NCBI GenBank assembly: GCA_922989275.2
Contig: OV277864.1
Location: 41,539,550 to 41,603,549 of the forward strand
From: Gari tellinella
Lineage: Eukaryota > Mollusca > Bivalvia > Cardiida > Psammobiidae
Length of the DNA stretch: 64,000 bases
Direction: 5' to 3'
In this document: piece by piece, positions 57,101 through 61,528 of the stretch
Numbering within the stretch: the first letter of the stretch is position 1
How the letters are laid out: each line of letters begins with the position of its first letter
Program-made: the position numbers and the translations under genes
Notes under the pieces: model-generated
The model's database searches: none
What the model was told of the DNA's origin: nothing
Seen by the model: only the letters and a program-made list of their open reading frames with translations

Positions 57101-57592
57101 AATGGACTACGCTAATTTGGAAATTGGAATTGTCTGTTTGAAGTTTCAGGGAGGAAAGGGTTAAGCAATCTCCCTAAGAATTTGGTGCTGAAATGAGTGA
57201 CAAATTATTGGATTTGTCCTTATCTGGAGCTTTGAATTAATATTGTTTTAACCTATTATCTATGAGAGCCTTATGTATCAGATAATCAGAGTATGTGGGG
57301 TGTTCCAATTTTTTCCTTCACAGTTCTGGATAACAGATGTGCAGTAGGCCCAGGGCCAGTGGATTACAAACAAGCAGGCCTTGAAGACAGTTCTGAAGGT
57401 GAGCATGTTGAGGACGACCATTATAATGATGATGATCTATGGTATGTAGGGCGTGCTGAAGATCGGCAGTATCATCGGGATGAGCCAGATGATTGGTTCT
57501 TTAGAAGATCTAAAGATCATATTTACTCACAGACAGAAGATAAGGAGGAGGAGGAGATGTATGGAAGAAAGAGATATCATTTCGAACCCTAG
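30083..57592 (+). CDS. CCPG1: CCPG1/PBXIP1-like ER membrane protein, 13 coding exons (gene span)
   Basis: Exons join in phase to a 965-residue protein: 30083-30184, 31353-31503, 36809-37122, 37908-38055, 38508-38810, 39340-39462, 39935-39972, 40571-40601, 41191-41429, 42390-42941, 44751-44985, 47339-47731 and 57324-57592. All introns are GT-AG. The acidic, Ser/Thr-rich N-terminal half has a LIR-type motif SDWALV (Trp24-Val27) and a SDIISL motif (106-111) resembling the FIP200-interacting SDIVTL motif of vertebrate CCPG1. One TM segment (about 357-378) follows. The C-terminal half has a coiled coil (about 394-450), a Lys/Glu/Arg-rich stretch (about 530-650), an amphipathic helix region and an acidic tail. 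Vertebrate CCPG1 is a single-pass ER-phagy receptor with this order of parts. Assignment rests on motifs and architecture, not alignment; PBXIP1 is the alternative family member. Exon 8 is the least certain. Confidence 0.62.
30613..30854. mobile_element. B-type MITE, TTAA target duplication
   Basis: TTAA at 30609-30612 and 30855-30858. Palindrome AAGCAGGTTGAAATTAAAGC ... GCTTTACTTTCAGCCTGCTT at 30660-30727. Confidence 0.85.
30869..31111. mobile_element. C-type MITE, TTAA target duplication
   Basis: Ends CTCTTTCCTCCCTGAAAC ... GGGACTAGGGTTCAAATAG, TTAA at 30865-30868 and 31112-31115. Palindrome GAAGACCCTGATCAGAGGGC / inverse with CTCCTTTCGGAG centre. It lies inverse to the copies at 44509 and 56706. 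Confidence 0.85.
31115..31180. repeat. B-type palindrome (AGCTTCTGAAGGAGCT centre)
   Basis: AAGCAGACTGAAAGTAAAGC / GCATTAATTTAGGTCTGCTT. No own terminal repeats are visible. Confidence 0.7.
31353..31503 (+). CDS. CCPG1: CCPG1-like exon 2 (residues 35-84)
   Basis: CCACAG|GAT ... GAA G|GTAAGC. Encodes TGSSVEIMDGEDEEDADD (41-58), which resembles the first FIP200-interacting motif of CCPG1 (GSDIEML), then SNHE before the splice. Ends in phase 1. Confidence 0.75.
31578..31786. mobile_element. D-type foldback MITE
   Basis: CAGGGTTCATATAAGTGG ... CACTTATTTGGAGCCCTG with central AGAATCCTGTCTGCAAGAGGATTCT palindrome region. Confidence 0.75.
31930..32025 (+). mobile_element. Retroposon 3' tail ending in (TGTTC)n
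   Basis: GAGCTTGTATGCTTAAGTCA, then AATAAAACATC, then five TGTTC/CTGTT units. An inverse copy of the same tail lies at 61529-61626, and a related tail (AATAAAGTTTTG plus TTCTG units) at 19919-19960 on the minus strand. A pentanucleotide tail after AATAAA is typical of some LINE or SINE 3' ends. Confidence 0.7.
32115..32306. mobile_element. D-type foldback MITE
   Basis: AGAGCTTCATATAGGGGG ... CTTATCCGGAGCCCTG. The palindrome is partly decayed. Confidence 0.7.
32569..33100. mobile_element. TTAA element with CGACTCGCAACC ends, nested in a B MITE
   Basis: Inverted ends AGCGACTCGCAACCAGATG / CATCCGGTTGCGAGTCCCT (17 of 19 matching), with TTAA duplicated at 32565-32568 and 33101-33104. Its interior carries a tRNA-like module and AT-rich sequence. 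It is a different family from A/B/C but uses the same target site. Confidence 0.88.
32702..32795 (-). ncRNA. tRNA-like Pol III module (SINE head or tRNA pseudogene)
   Basis: On the minus strand an A box TGGTCTAAGCGG (32768-32779) and a perfect B box GGTTCGAATCC (32716-32726) are spaced as in a tRNA with a variable arm, with a T-run just after the 3' end (about 32690-32699). Acceptor-stem pairing is poor, so a functional tRNA is unlikely; a tRNA-derived SINE head is the better reading. Confidence 0.6.
33420..33627. mobile_element. A-type MITE, decayed
   Basis: CCCCTTCACTGCC ... GGTAATGAAGGGG between TTCA and TTTA (mutated TTAA). The palindrome lost its GC-rich centre. Confidence 0.75.
33677..33743. 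repeat. C-type palindrome, near perfect
   Basis: GCAAACAGTGTAGAACCAGA, then TCAGAGGGCTCCTTAAGGAG and the inverse arm ending CACACTGTTTAC. Confidence 0.85.
34077..34566. mobile_element. Two B-type MITEs head to tail
   Basis: Copy 1 is 34077-34320 and copy 2 is 34323-34566, each with its own palindrome (34120-34192; 34367-34439). They are separated by two bases and end in TTAA at 34567-34570. A serial insertion into the terminal TTAA explains the arrangement. Confidence 0.85.
35401..35468. repeat. C-type palindrome, near perfect
   Basis: GCAAACAGTGTAGACCCAGA with centre GGGCTCCTGTAGGAGCCC; surrounded by diverged C sequence (GTCCATTTAAAGTTTCAGTG at about 35540). Confidence 0.85.
35904..36147. 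mobile_element. B-type MITE
   Basis: CCCATTTCCCAATAGCC ... ATGGTGTAATGGG TTAA; palindrome at about 35946-36018. Confidence 0.85.
36345..36556. mobile_element. pogo-like MITE carrying a B'-type palindrome
   Basis: Ends AAGTAAACCCTCTCCAATAC / GTATTAGAGAGGTTCTACTG between TA sites. The palindrome TGCAAGGTGACAGTAAAACAG / inverse with GCTCCTTGAGGAGC centre is a relative of the B cassette. It interrupts a reversed B remnant (36290-36344). Confidence 0.75.
36573..36778. mobile_element. G-type MITE carrying a B-type palindrome, next to exon 3
   Basis: Ends AAGGGCTGCCATAAGTT / AAATGGCAGCCTTG; palindrome at about 36647-36714. The right end is 30 nt before the exon 3 start (36809). Confidence 0.8.
36809..37122 (+). 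CDS. CCPG1: CCPG1-like exon 3 (residues 85-189) with an octapeptide repeat
   Basis: CTTACAG|TG TCT ... CCA|GTATGT, phases 1 to 0. Encodes the SDIISL motif (106-111), then about six degenerate repeats of TGTQDSVQ between about 138 and 180. In the DNA these are a 24-bp minisatellite (ACTGGTACCCAGGACTCG type). All repeats keep frame, so length changes here would be tolerated. Confidence 0.78.
37123..37907 (+). other. Intron 3
   Basis: A poly-G run (37202-37215), a B'-type palindrome at about 37612-37688 (CAAGGTGAAAGTAAAACAG / inverse) and C fragments at 37553 and 37765. It ends TATATGTAG. Confidence 0.6.
37908..38055 (+). CDS. CCPG1: CCPG1-like exon 4 (residues 190-238)
   Basis: TATGTAG|GTG GCA ... 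CAT G|GTAGGT, phases 0 to 1. Encodes ISPEHIESLRRAIDDVQSNL (a short amphipathic helix) followed by a Ser-rich SPSASSSMSSYEMFGDG. A cytosolic linker; the function is not recognised. Confidence 0.75.
38056..38507 (+). other. Intron 4 with a truncated F-type MITE
   Basis: An F fragment at 38073-38295 (CTCTCTTTCTACAACAACAC) with a CAAACAGTTTGAACCCAG / CTGGGTTCAAACTGTTTG-like palindrome whose GC centre is replaced, then a B fragment (38288-38360). Confidence 0.65.
38508..38810 (+). CDS. CCPG1: CCPG1-like exon 5 (residues 239-339)
   Basis: GTTTCAG|AC TCC ... CGA G|GTAAAA, phases 1 to 1. Acidic and Ser/Thr-rich cytosolic segment, ending in a more hydrophobic/basic MPDLRPLMQRMVFKQARG just before the membrane exon. 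Confidence 0.78.
38811..39339 (+). other. Intron 5
   Basis: Contains a damaged C element (about 39075-39262; GATCAGAGGGCCGG, then GTCCTCTGATGAGGG). The rest is unassigned. Confidence 0.55.
39340..39462 (+). CDS. CCPG1: CCPG1-like exon 6 (residues 340-380): transmembrane exon
   Basis: TTTTTTCAG|GC AGC ... GCC A|GTAGGT, phases 1 to 1. Encodes VKWWCEFLEEHWFLSSY followed by a hydrophobic run VFFLSVVVLVTGFNVYYAF, the only membrane span of the protein (about 357-378). No signal peptide is present, so the N-terminus would face the cytosol (single-pass, as in CCPG1). Confidence 0.8.
39463..39934 (+). other. Intron 6 with B-type MITE pieces reaching the splice acceptor
   Basis: B fragments at 39640-39745 and 39746-39915. 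The latter ends ATGGAGTAATGGG-TTAC, 19 nt before exon 7, and only TGTTTTATGTTTCAG separates them. Confidence 0.65.
39935..39972 (+). CDS. CCPG1: CCPG1-like exon 7 (residues 381-393)
   Basis: 38 nt, TTTCAG|TT GAT ... CCA|GTATGT, phases 1 to 0, encoding IDVVNPYTGKTVP after the membrane span. Only this reading frame is open. Confidence 0.65.
40167..40375. mobile_element. H-type TTAA MITE carrying a C-type palindrome
   Basis: TTAA at 40163-40166 and 40376-40379; ends CTCTTTAAACACCATGGACC / TGTTGTAAGAG. Palindrome GCAAACAGTGTAGACCCAGA with GGGCTCTATAGGAGCCC centre at 40212-40279. Relatives are at 59271 and 62715. Confidence 0.8.
40412..40584 (+). repeat. Decayed C-type MITE whose 3' end overlaps the microexon
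   Basis: GTGTACCTGTGTAGAGTACA, CATTTTGCAATATATTGTGG, CTAAATAGTAGAAATAGACT and ATTGTCCATTTGATGTTTCA follow the C consensus in order. The expected end GTTTCAGGGATGAATGAGTTAA is represented by GTTTCAGGGATGTGTGAGTTAC (40564-40585). Confidence 0.75.
40571..40601 (+). CDS. CCPG1: CCPG1-like exon 8: candidate 31-nt microexon (residues 394-403)
   Basis: Exon 7 ends in phase 0 and exon 9 needs one preceding base. This 31-nt interval, GTTTCAG|GGATG...AAAG|GTTAGT, supplies exactly ten codons plus one base and reads GCVSYEEMQK, joining to VLEDHRQ. Its acceptor and first 14-15 bases lie in the end of a C-type MITE. Alternative: exon 7 uses a weaker donor at 39980 (CCA GTA T|GTATTG), which also restores phase. 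Only a transcript can decide. Confidence 0.45.
40602..41190 (+). other. Intron 8 with B-type fragments
   Basis: B pieces at about 40620-40710 (incomplete palindrome) and 40764-40960 (complete palindrome at about 40806-40881, TTAA on the left), and another palindrome CTGGCTGAAAGTAAAGC / GCTTTACTTTCAGCCCG at 41050-41112. Confidence 0.65.
41191..41429 (+). CDS. CCPG1: CCPG1-like exon 9 (residues 404-483): coiled coil
   Basis: TTTTACTAG|TA TTG GAA ... CCA CAG|GTATAC, phases 1 to 0. EDHRQELRERNQVIKELKAD, then LVERHRQYEIVSLHRDTVVE, is a clear coiled coil, followed by an acidic SEELEGDTVLEEEIPQ. Membrane-proximal, expected on the lumenal side if topology is as in CCPG1. Confidence 0.75.
41430..42389 (+). 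other. Intron 9 with nested B-type MITEs
   Basis: A B left end at 41465 is broken at its internal TTAA by a second B (41515-41821, TTAA 41511-41514 and 41822-41825). Further B fragments are at 41880-42086 and 42190-42310. Confidence 0.65.
42390..42941 (+). CDS. CCPG1: CCPG1-like exon 10 (residues 484-667): charged region
   Basis: TGAACAG|AAT CCA ... CAT CAG|GTTTGT, phase 0 to 0, 184 codons. It starts with a direct repeat (GSAVLSQEAPS / GSAVLSQDAPS), continues into a Lys/Glu/Arg/Asn-rich stretch (about 575-640) and ends GSVWMDNIFDIMNKTKGQIE, which resembles the GSVKETFDAMKNSTKEF segment of vertebrate CCPG1. Confidence 0.8.
42955..43150. mobile_element. D-type foldback MITE next to the exon 10 donor
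   Basis: TGAACAAATCCAGCATATTC start, palindrome ACTCATTAGAATTGTCTTGA / inverse and CCATAGGGTTTAATGCAG. It begins within about 15 nt of the exon 10 donor. Confidence 0.7.
43304..43422. mobile_element. Foldback element
   Basis: TTCATAATTTATTGGATTTAT / ATAAATCCAATAAATTATT arms with inner AAAACGATAAAAATGAGGC / GAGTTTTTATCGTTTT, about 120 bp in all. 43430-43840 beyond it shows nothing recognisable. Confidence 0.75.
43863..43929. repeat. A-type palindrome (AGTAACTT centre)
   Basis: GAACAGTTTGGAACCAGATG / CATGTGGATCCAGACTGTTTG around AGATGCTGAGTAACTTGGCA. Confidence 0.65.
44077..44318. mobile_element. B-type MITE
   Basis: CCCTAACAGCATAGCATG ... ATGGAATAAAGGG. The palindrome at 44119-44190 has a GCTCCTAAAGGAGC centre. 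Confidence 0.8.
44509..44722. mobile_element. C-type MITE ending 28 nt before exon 11, with part of a palindrome arm deleted
   Basis: TTAA at 44505-44508 and 44723-44726; CCCTTTGAGACC start, CATGGAGAAAAGAA end. The palindrome reads AGATCAGAGGGCTCCTTAAGG and then jumps to TCAGGGTCTTCATTGTG; the inner part of the right arm is missing. Confidence 0.85.
44751..44985 (+). CDS. CCPG1: CCPG1-like exon 11 (residues 668-745)
   Basis: CATGTAG|GTT AGA ... GAA G|GTGGGT, phases 0 to 1. MTDKFQKKFEHLSNKFQQKL, then MKKTSKWFGKWRKS, is a strongly basic amphipathic helix, similar in pattern to the KEKIKQAKEAVKENLKKFSD region of vertebrate CCPG1. The tail is Glu/Lys-rich. Confidence 0.78.
45362..45491. mobile_element. 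Foldback element
   Basis: GTTGAGTCTGAATGCGTTCTC, then AAGCATTTGATTTGTCAGAT, against an almost perfect inverse (ATCTGACCAATCAAATGCTT, GAGAATGCACTCAGACTCAAC) around AGCCAAGGC. A diverged relative is recognisable at about 49380-49525. Confidence 0.8.
46551..46578. promoter_or_regulatory. Nuclear-receptor-type response element sequence
   Basis: AGGTCA at 46551-46556 is followed by TCAAGGTCA (46561-46569) and the perfect palindrome AGGTCACGGTGACCT (46564-46578), which equals the estrogen-response-element consensus. It is probably part of a dispersed repeat; function is unknown. Confidence 0.4.
47339..47731 (+). CDS. CCPG1: CCPG1-like exon 12 (residues 746-876)
   Basis: ATTTACAG|AA CCA ... AAT G|GTAAGA, phases 1 to 1. 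After a Lys/Gly-rich start comes a predicted helical domain (MTDKRKSKLVAEMRNTLAAL, then LQDGTIHDIHVQTEWLKCQA). This matches in layout the ...NGVFIHDQKLFTDFV... domain near the C-terminus of vertebrate CCPG1. Six Cys (CDHR, KCQA, GCERYLCCWQ, GCRR) suggest disulphides in an ER-lumenal domain. Confidence 0.78.
48094..48242 (+). mobile_element. C-type MITE, 3' part missing
   Basis: TTAA (48090-48093) CCCTTTGAACCCTAGTCCCG ... complete palindrome at 48168-48235 ... CATAATGC, then switches to TTTCAACTTTTATTTACAT (LINE-like tail), as if a retroposon inserted here. Confidence 0.75.
48377..48574. mobile_element. D-type MITE with TTTATAC target duplication
   Basis: CAGGGCTCCAGATAAGAGG ... CAACCTGGAGCTCTG flanked by TTTATAC (48370-48376 and 48575-48581). 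The CAG...CTG ends and 7-8-bp duplication suggest an hAT-type element. Confidence 0.82.
48750..49335 (+). repeat. Tandem duplication of a C-type MITE with flank, about 296-bp period
   Basis: Unit 1 starts CGCCAATTACCAGAAAACTG at 48750 and unit 2 starts CGCCAAATTACCAGAAAACT at 49046. Both continue through ACACATTCAACCCTG, GACGAG and a C palindrome (48854-48930; 49160-49228), to ACAGGGGTGA/TCAGGGGTAA, then AAGGCATGTATA-type sequence. The two units have diverged since. Confidence 0.8.
50237..51490 (+). mobile_element. TAGCTC...CTCTTGT repeat with 160-bp tandem core, inserted in LINE B
   Basis: Begins TAGCTCACCTGAGCTAGCTC and ends GGGCCTTCAGGCCCTCTTGT, so the last bases include a hairpin. Five units of about 160 bp start TTTACACTCTAGAGGCCACA-like at 50328, 50487, 50650, 50811 and 50971. 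Removing it rejoins the LINE B frame as NIKNRVIAYW with no target duplication (T^T or T^A). A terminal hairpin and no duplication suggest a Helitron/Helentron-like non-autonomous element, comparable to bivalve pearl-type repeats. Confidence 0.82.
52076..52869. mobile_element. hAT-like MITE inserted in LINE B, 8-bp target duplication
   Basis: TAGGGATGGGTATTG ... CAATAAAACC-inverse ... CATCCCTA, flanked by CTGGCTAT (52068-52075 and 52870-52877). Subterminal regions are rich in ATTGCAATA(C/T) motifs on both ends. The 8-bp duplication is diagnostic of hAT. No transposase is present. Removal rejoins LINE B as ...GIAS-DIDVDG... in frame. Confidence 0.93.
53322..53405 (+). repeat. 3' half of a C-type MITE
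   Basis: AAAACAACCCTTAAAAGTCA ... GTCCATTTAAAGTTTCAGGG ... AAAAGAGTTAA. It abuts the truncated 5' end of LINE B. Confidence 0.75.
53406..54238. other. Stretch without recognised feature
   Basis: AT-rich intronic DNA with a poly-C run (53450-53464). Nothing was identified. Confidence 0.5.
54239..55283 (+). mobile_element. TAGCTC...CTCTTGT repeat, second copy
   Basis: Same termini and the same 160-bp unit (about four units) as 50237-51490; its 3' 350 bp (CTTGCAACTACAG onward) is nearly identical to that copy. One internal unit fewer explains its shorter length. Confidence 0.85.
55468..56459 (+). mobile_element. TAGCTCGCCTATTCGG...GACAGCTGTTGT repeat with about 185-bp tandem core
   Basis: Starts TAGCTCGCCTATTCGGAGAA and ends GGCGAGCTTTGCTGTTCTCC, then GACAGCTGTTGT, so the ends are inversely related (AGCTCGCCTA / TAGGCGAGCT; TTCGGAGAA / TTCTCCGA). 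Tandem TTTTGGGGTAAGTGTTGTAA boxes lie at 55534, 55725, 55907, 56088 and about 56277. Same structural grammar as the two copies above, different sequence. Confidence 0.8.
56706..57160. mobile_element. C-type MITE interrupted by an E element
   Basis: TTAA at 56702-56705 and 57161-57164; CCCTTTGAATTATAGGACGC ... GTTTCAGGGAGGAAAGGG. The C sequence GTGAAGAGTGCACTT|CCCTGTGCAAAGAGTG is split by 56774-57013. Most of its own palindrome is lost. Confidence 0.85.
56774..57013. mobile_element. E-type MITE nested in a C element, TA target duplication
   Basis: CAGTGGAGAATCTGTTATTC / inverse; TA at 56772-56773 and 57014-57015. Palindrome with CCGGGTAACCCGG centre. Nearly identical to 18962-19208. Confidence 0.92.
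57324..57592 (+). CDS. CCPG1: CCPG1-like exon 13 (residues 877-965) and stop
   Basis: CCTTCACAG|TT CTG ... GAA CCC TAG, phase 1. Acidic, aromatic tail: GLEDSSEGEHVEDDHYNDDD, DLWYVGRAEDRQYHRDEPDD, DWFFRRSKDHIYSQ and a basic YGRKRYHFEP end. No KDEL-type signal. The stop is at 57590-57592. Confidence 0.8.
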
Positions 57593-57614
57593 GAGTTAGT
57601 CAGTTTACCCTTTC

Positions 57615-57809
57615 CAGGGCTCCAGATAAGGGGATTATTTCAAAAACTAAAATCTTTATGTCTGCCTTAAACCCTATGGTGTCACTACTCATTAGAATCG
57701 TCTCTTCGAGACGATTCTAATGAGTTGAGACACCATAGGATTTGGTGCTGACATGAGAAAGAGAATGTTGGATTTATTCAGTTTATATCTACTCTTATCT
57801 GGAGCCCTG
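57615..57809. mobile_element. D-type foldback MITE in the presumed 3' UTR
   Basis: CAGGGCTCCAGATAAGGGG ... CTTATCTGGAGCCCTG. The palindrome ACTCATTAGAATCGTCTCTT / inverse is almost perfect. It begins 22 nt after the CCPG1-like stop codon, so a transcript would carry a long hairpin. Confidence 0.85.
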
Positions 57810-57842
57810 ACTTTCACCACCAAATTTTATCATCTGCTTTAA

Positions 57843-58035
57843 CCCATTACTGCATAAATACACATTTTTACGCCTCAAAATGTGTTCCTCCACTGAAGAA
57901 AATAGTTCGTTTTATACAGTCATGAACATGCACCATAGGATTATTTTTCTAAATCCTGGCAAATGATAGCTTAATACAGCTTCAGTGAAGGAATACATTA
58001 GAGGCATAAAAAAGTCATAATTATTGAGTAATTGG
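57843..58035. mobile_element. B-type MITE lacking its palindrome
   Basis: CCCATTACTGCATAAATAC ... ATTGAGTAATTGG between TTAA sites. Both ends are inverse copies of the normal B 3' end (AAATGTGTTCCTCCACTGAA / TTCAGTGAAGGAATACATTA), and the central cassette is gone (AGCTTAATACAGC remains). Confidence 0.75.
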
Positions 58036-58516
58036 TTAAATGGGGAGCTCATTTGGGTCTTCATAAGCCCAAGTTGTGCTAGATTTTGTAACACTATTTA
58101 CACTGATTTTTTAAAAGGACTATTTCACATTTGAAAATGACTAGTTTAATGTTTCTTTACATTAGACTGGTTCTAGAAAATATTTTATAAAAGAAATGTG
58201 CATTTCCTGATTAGAGGTCTCCTTAATCTGATCTCTGATCAGGGTTTACACTGATTACAATGTAGACATATATTGGTCTTCAGAAAAGAAAGGGCTAATT
58301 TTTGTATGACATGAAAATATTGGAGGAAGATTCACATATTTCATTGCCAATTTTATTGTTTATATTAATTATATCTGAGGGAGTTTTGCATAACAATTTG
58401 TTAAGTTTTTTATATTTAAAAAGCTATAGTCTTTCCATGGTGTTATACTTTTTAATGCCAGCTCCGTGCTTAACTGCGCTTCAAATGCTTAACTCATTCA
58501 ACCCTAGTGACAAGAA
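58036..58516. other. Stretch without recognised feature
   Basis: Presumed 3' UTR or intergenic; a faint C cassette remnant at 58205-58262. Confidence 0.45.
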
Positions 58517-58680
58517 CAGTAAAACCTGTCTATTACGATCAGTAAATTATGTTAATTATTAGGTGTTAAATGCAGGTGACTGCTTAAAGCAAAGTGATAG
58601 TAAAACATACAGCTCCTTTGTGAGCTTTCTGATCGTCACCTTGTATTTTGCCCAATCAATTATAGCCCTGGTTTTAATAG
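58517..58680. mobile_element. pogo-like MITE with B'-type palindrome, decayed
   Basis: CAGTAAAACCTGTCTATTAC start; GCTTAAAGCAAAGTGATAGT and an inverted CGTCACCTTGTATTTTGC; right terminus GCCCTGGTTTTAATA is degenerate. Confidence 0.6.
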
Positions 58681-58951
58681 AGAAGTTTTTCTGTATACTC
58701 ATCATTTATGAACCGTCTACAAGTTGAGAGTACACCTGTAATTCACTTGTAAGCAGTTTCTACACTGTTTACCGTTTTGCAACATATATAAAACAAATAA
58801 CCCTCAGTTTTCAAAATGGACAAGACTTAATTGGAAACAGAAATTTTCTATAAAAAGTGTCAGGGGTGAATGACGTATTACAGTTTGATCATTGATAGAA
58901 TTATTTTGCAGTACATTGTAACTAGTAAAAACTACTAGAGCTTGACAAATA

Positions 58952-59153
58952 CCGTAAAACCTTAGTACAGCCATTAAAAAGAAGGCTAATTGATTGTATA
59001 TAAGACAGGTGACAGCTTAAAGCAATGTGAATGTAAAACAGAAAGCTCCTATAAGAGCTTTCTGTTTTAAATTTACATTGCTTTAAGCAGTCACCTGACT
59101 TAAACACCAGCTAATTAACACAATTTTGTGGTTACAATAGTGAGGTTTTACTG
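58952..59153. mobile_element. pogo-like MITE with B'-type palindrome, TA target duplication
   Basis: CCGTAAAACCTTAGTACAGC ... ATAGTGAGGTTTTACTG between TA (58950-58951, 59154-59155). Palindrome GCTTAAAGCAATGTGAATGT / inverse with GCTCCTATAAGAGC centre at 59016-59089. Confidence 0.82.
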
Positions 59154-59270
59154 TAGTAATAATTTTAACAATCTATAAAGTATAATTGTATAGCTAATTA
59201 GCTATTGAATGATGTAAGGATACAGTTAAATAATGGTACTTATAATGGCTAGGTCTTGGTAGTTCATTAA

Positions 59271-59473
59271 CTCTTTCAACACCATGGACCTGTTTAAAAT
59301 ATACTAATTACATTACCCTCTGATCTGGGTCACCACTGTTTGCTAATTTGGACCAGTATTTATTAAACTATACTCAAAATTCCAAGTACATTGTACACTG
59401 GTTCATGTTTTGGTAATTAAAAGATCCACAAAGGAAAATAATAACCACAAAGAGTTACTTGGTGTTGAGAGAG
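59271..59473. mobile_element. H-type TTAA MITE, palindrome half lost
   Basis: TTAA at 59267-59270 and 59474-59477; CTCTTTCAACACCATGGACC ... GGTGTTGAGAGAG. Only one cassette arm remains (CCCTCTGATCTGGGTCACCA). Confidence 0.8.
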
Positions 59474-59753
59474 TTAAATTGTGTAAGTGGTTACAGTATA
59501 GAAACATAAGCAATCATTTTAATGAAATATTTAGTTCTGAAATGCTGGTCACTTGTACGGGGGTTTTATCAAAATATATTAGTCCTTAGGATAATTGCAA
59601 GCTCAATGCAGGATATAATGAAATGCAGAAAGCTTCTTAGAGCTTTCATCATTTCAGTTATACCATACATTCTCCATTTAGCTATCAGTTGCCTTGAAAA
59701 ATTGTCCACTTTTCATAAAACAGTGGTTGCTTTACACAACTTTGGCTATATAA

Positions 59754-59982
59754 CCCATTACCCCATAGCCTGACTCTAATTTTGAAGCAGGTGACGCTTA
59801 AAGCAGGCTTAAGGCACATTCTGCTTTACTAAAGTATGTTATGCTTTACTTTCATACTGCTTTAAGCTACCATCTGCTAGGATATAGAAACTATTTCTTT
59901 TGGTACATGTTTATGACTGTATAAATTTTCTTAAGTAGAGAAATAAATTAAGTGCACTAAAAGGCACTTAATGGGAAAAGGG
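59754..59982. mobile_element. B-type MITE
   Basis: CCCATTACCCCATAGCCTG ... AATGGGAAAAGGG; palindrome partly rearranged (two GCTTTACT tracts). Confidence 0.75.
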
Positions 59983-60389
59983 TTCAGGTATGTGTAATAA
60001 TGTACACAAATCTGGGCTGTTATTTCACAGCTCATAAACATTAGTTGGAGAAATAAATGAATAAAGATTAGTTGAATACTTTTAAAATGATTTACAATAA
60101 ATAGCCAGATTTTATTCTCATGTTTTGAATCTCCCATCACTCGCAGCCTAAATCTCATCGATTATATTATTCATTTGTACGCTGTATGTTTTCTGCTCAA
60201 AGTGATACCTGCAAAGTTCTGAAGGAGTTGTCTAGTCTGGGTCTACACTGTTTTCTAAAAACGTTGATATATAGAAAGTCTGAAACTTAATACAGAACAA
60301 GTGTAATGCATATAGTTCTTATCAGAGCTTTCTTAATACTTTTTGCCTCATATTGAGCTTTAGCATGTCCTAACTCATATATTCTTTAA

Positions 60390-60640
60390 CTCTTCACCCA
60401 ATAGCATGTTTCTAGATTTGTAAATTAGGTGACCACTTAAAGCAGGTTGAGCGTAAAGCAGAATGCGCCTTAAGGCGCATTCTGCTTTTCTTACAGCCTG
60501 CTTTAATCTACCATCAGCTAAAAAATAGAAAATAAATCTTATACATATTCATAATTGTATAAATTGGAACTATTTTGTTCAGTGGAAAAATAAAGTAAAG
60601 GTGTTTAAAAGGTGCATTTATGTGAAATGGGTGAAACGGG
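60390..60640. repeat. B-type MITE with near-perfect palindrome
   Basis: Palindrome AAAGCAGGTTGAGCGTAAAG ... GCCTTAAGGC centre ... CAGCCTGCTTT at 60436-60505; ends CTTCACCCAATAGCATG and ATGTGAAATGGG are decayed. 59983-60389 shows nothing recognisable. Confidence 0.75.
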
Positions 60641-60972
60641 TGGACTGAACCTTTAGGACCATCATGAACAGTTATTATTCTCATGAAATTTTGACAAACT
60701 TGGTACATGTTTCTGATCAGGATCCAGACTGTTTGTTTTTCAGATCATCAATCTGCAAATATAAAACAAATTTTGAGCCAATTTCAGAATTGAACCAAAC
60801 AACATTATGAGCAGGAATCATTTATTAAACATTTAACTCTTCCCCAATAGATAGTTTTCTGTATTTAAGGTGGGTAGGTAAAGCAGAACTTCCCTTAAGG
60901 AAGTTTCCTGCTTTATTGTCAGTCTGCTTTTGCATTCACATGTAAAGTTTAGCTCTTAATCAATAATAGGTA

Positions 60973-61219
60973 CAGTGGGGAAGATGTTATACTCTCCCAT
61001 TTAAATGCAAACGAAATGCTTAACCACAAAAATCATAAACGTAGATAAAAATTTTTTTTTAAAAAAATAAATAATTCTTACTGTTTATTTTAATCTGAGT
61101 AGCAAACAGTTTGAAGCCTGATTATATGATGGGTTACCCAGCGTCTGATCTGGCTCCAAACTTTTTGCAATGGAAATAAAAGTTTCCGAGTAAACTCTTA
61201 CATATTGGGAAAGAATAAT
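60973..61219. mobile_element. E-type MITE, decayed
   Basis: CAGTGGGGAAGATGTTATAC ... AAGAATAATGTCTAGCATG; palindrome TTGAAGCCTGATTATATGAT / inverse with GGGTTACCCAG centre. Confidence 0.7.
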
Positions 61220-61252
61220 GTCTAGCATGATTAGGCAATTCTTTAACTTAAC

Positions 61253-61463
61253 CATTCCTAACAACAAGTGTACTCATCATTTAGAAATAAAGTATAGTGT
61301 ACCTGTAAAGAGGACACATTTCATATGAAAACAGTGGAGATCCAGATCTGCACTGTTTGTCATTTGCAAGATATGTTGAAACAGACAGCTCTAATTACTA
61401 AAAAATGTTACTTAATTAGAGAGTGAAATTGTCCATTTAAAGTTTCAGGGATGAATGAGTTCA
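61253..61463. mobile_element. C-type MITE with collapsed palindrome
   Basis: TTAA CCATTCCTAACAACAAGTG ... GTTTCAGGGATGAATGAG. The cassette is shortened to AACAGTGGAGATCCAGATCTGCACTGTT, i.e. the inner stem is deleted. Confidence 0.7.
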
Positions 61464-61528
61464 GGAATAGGTTTTGGGGTAAGAAAGCATTTATTGAAAG
61501 GGAAGGGTTAAATGCTAAGATTTTCTTG

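Larger units (their letters stand above)
47732..57323 (+). other. Intron 12, 9.6 kb, site of the second LINE and larger repeats
   Basis: In order: an A-like palindrome (47920-47990), a truncated C (48094-48242), a LINE tail (48243-48360), a D element (48377-48574), a tandem C duplication (48750-49335), LINE B with two insertions (49562-53321) and a C half (53322-53405). Then 53406-54238 with no recognised feature, TAGCTC repeats (54239-55283; 55468-56459), a C element with nested E (56706-57160) and a D half (57181-57236). Confidence 0.7.
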
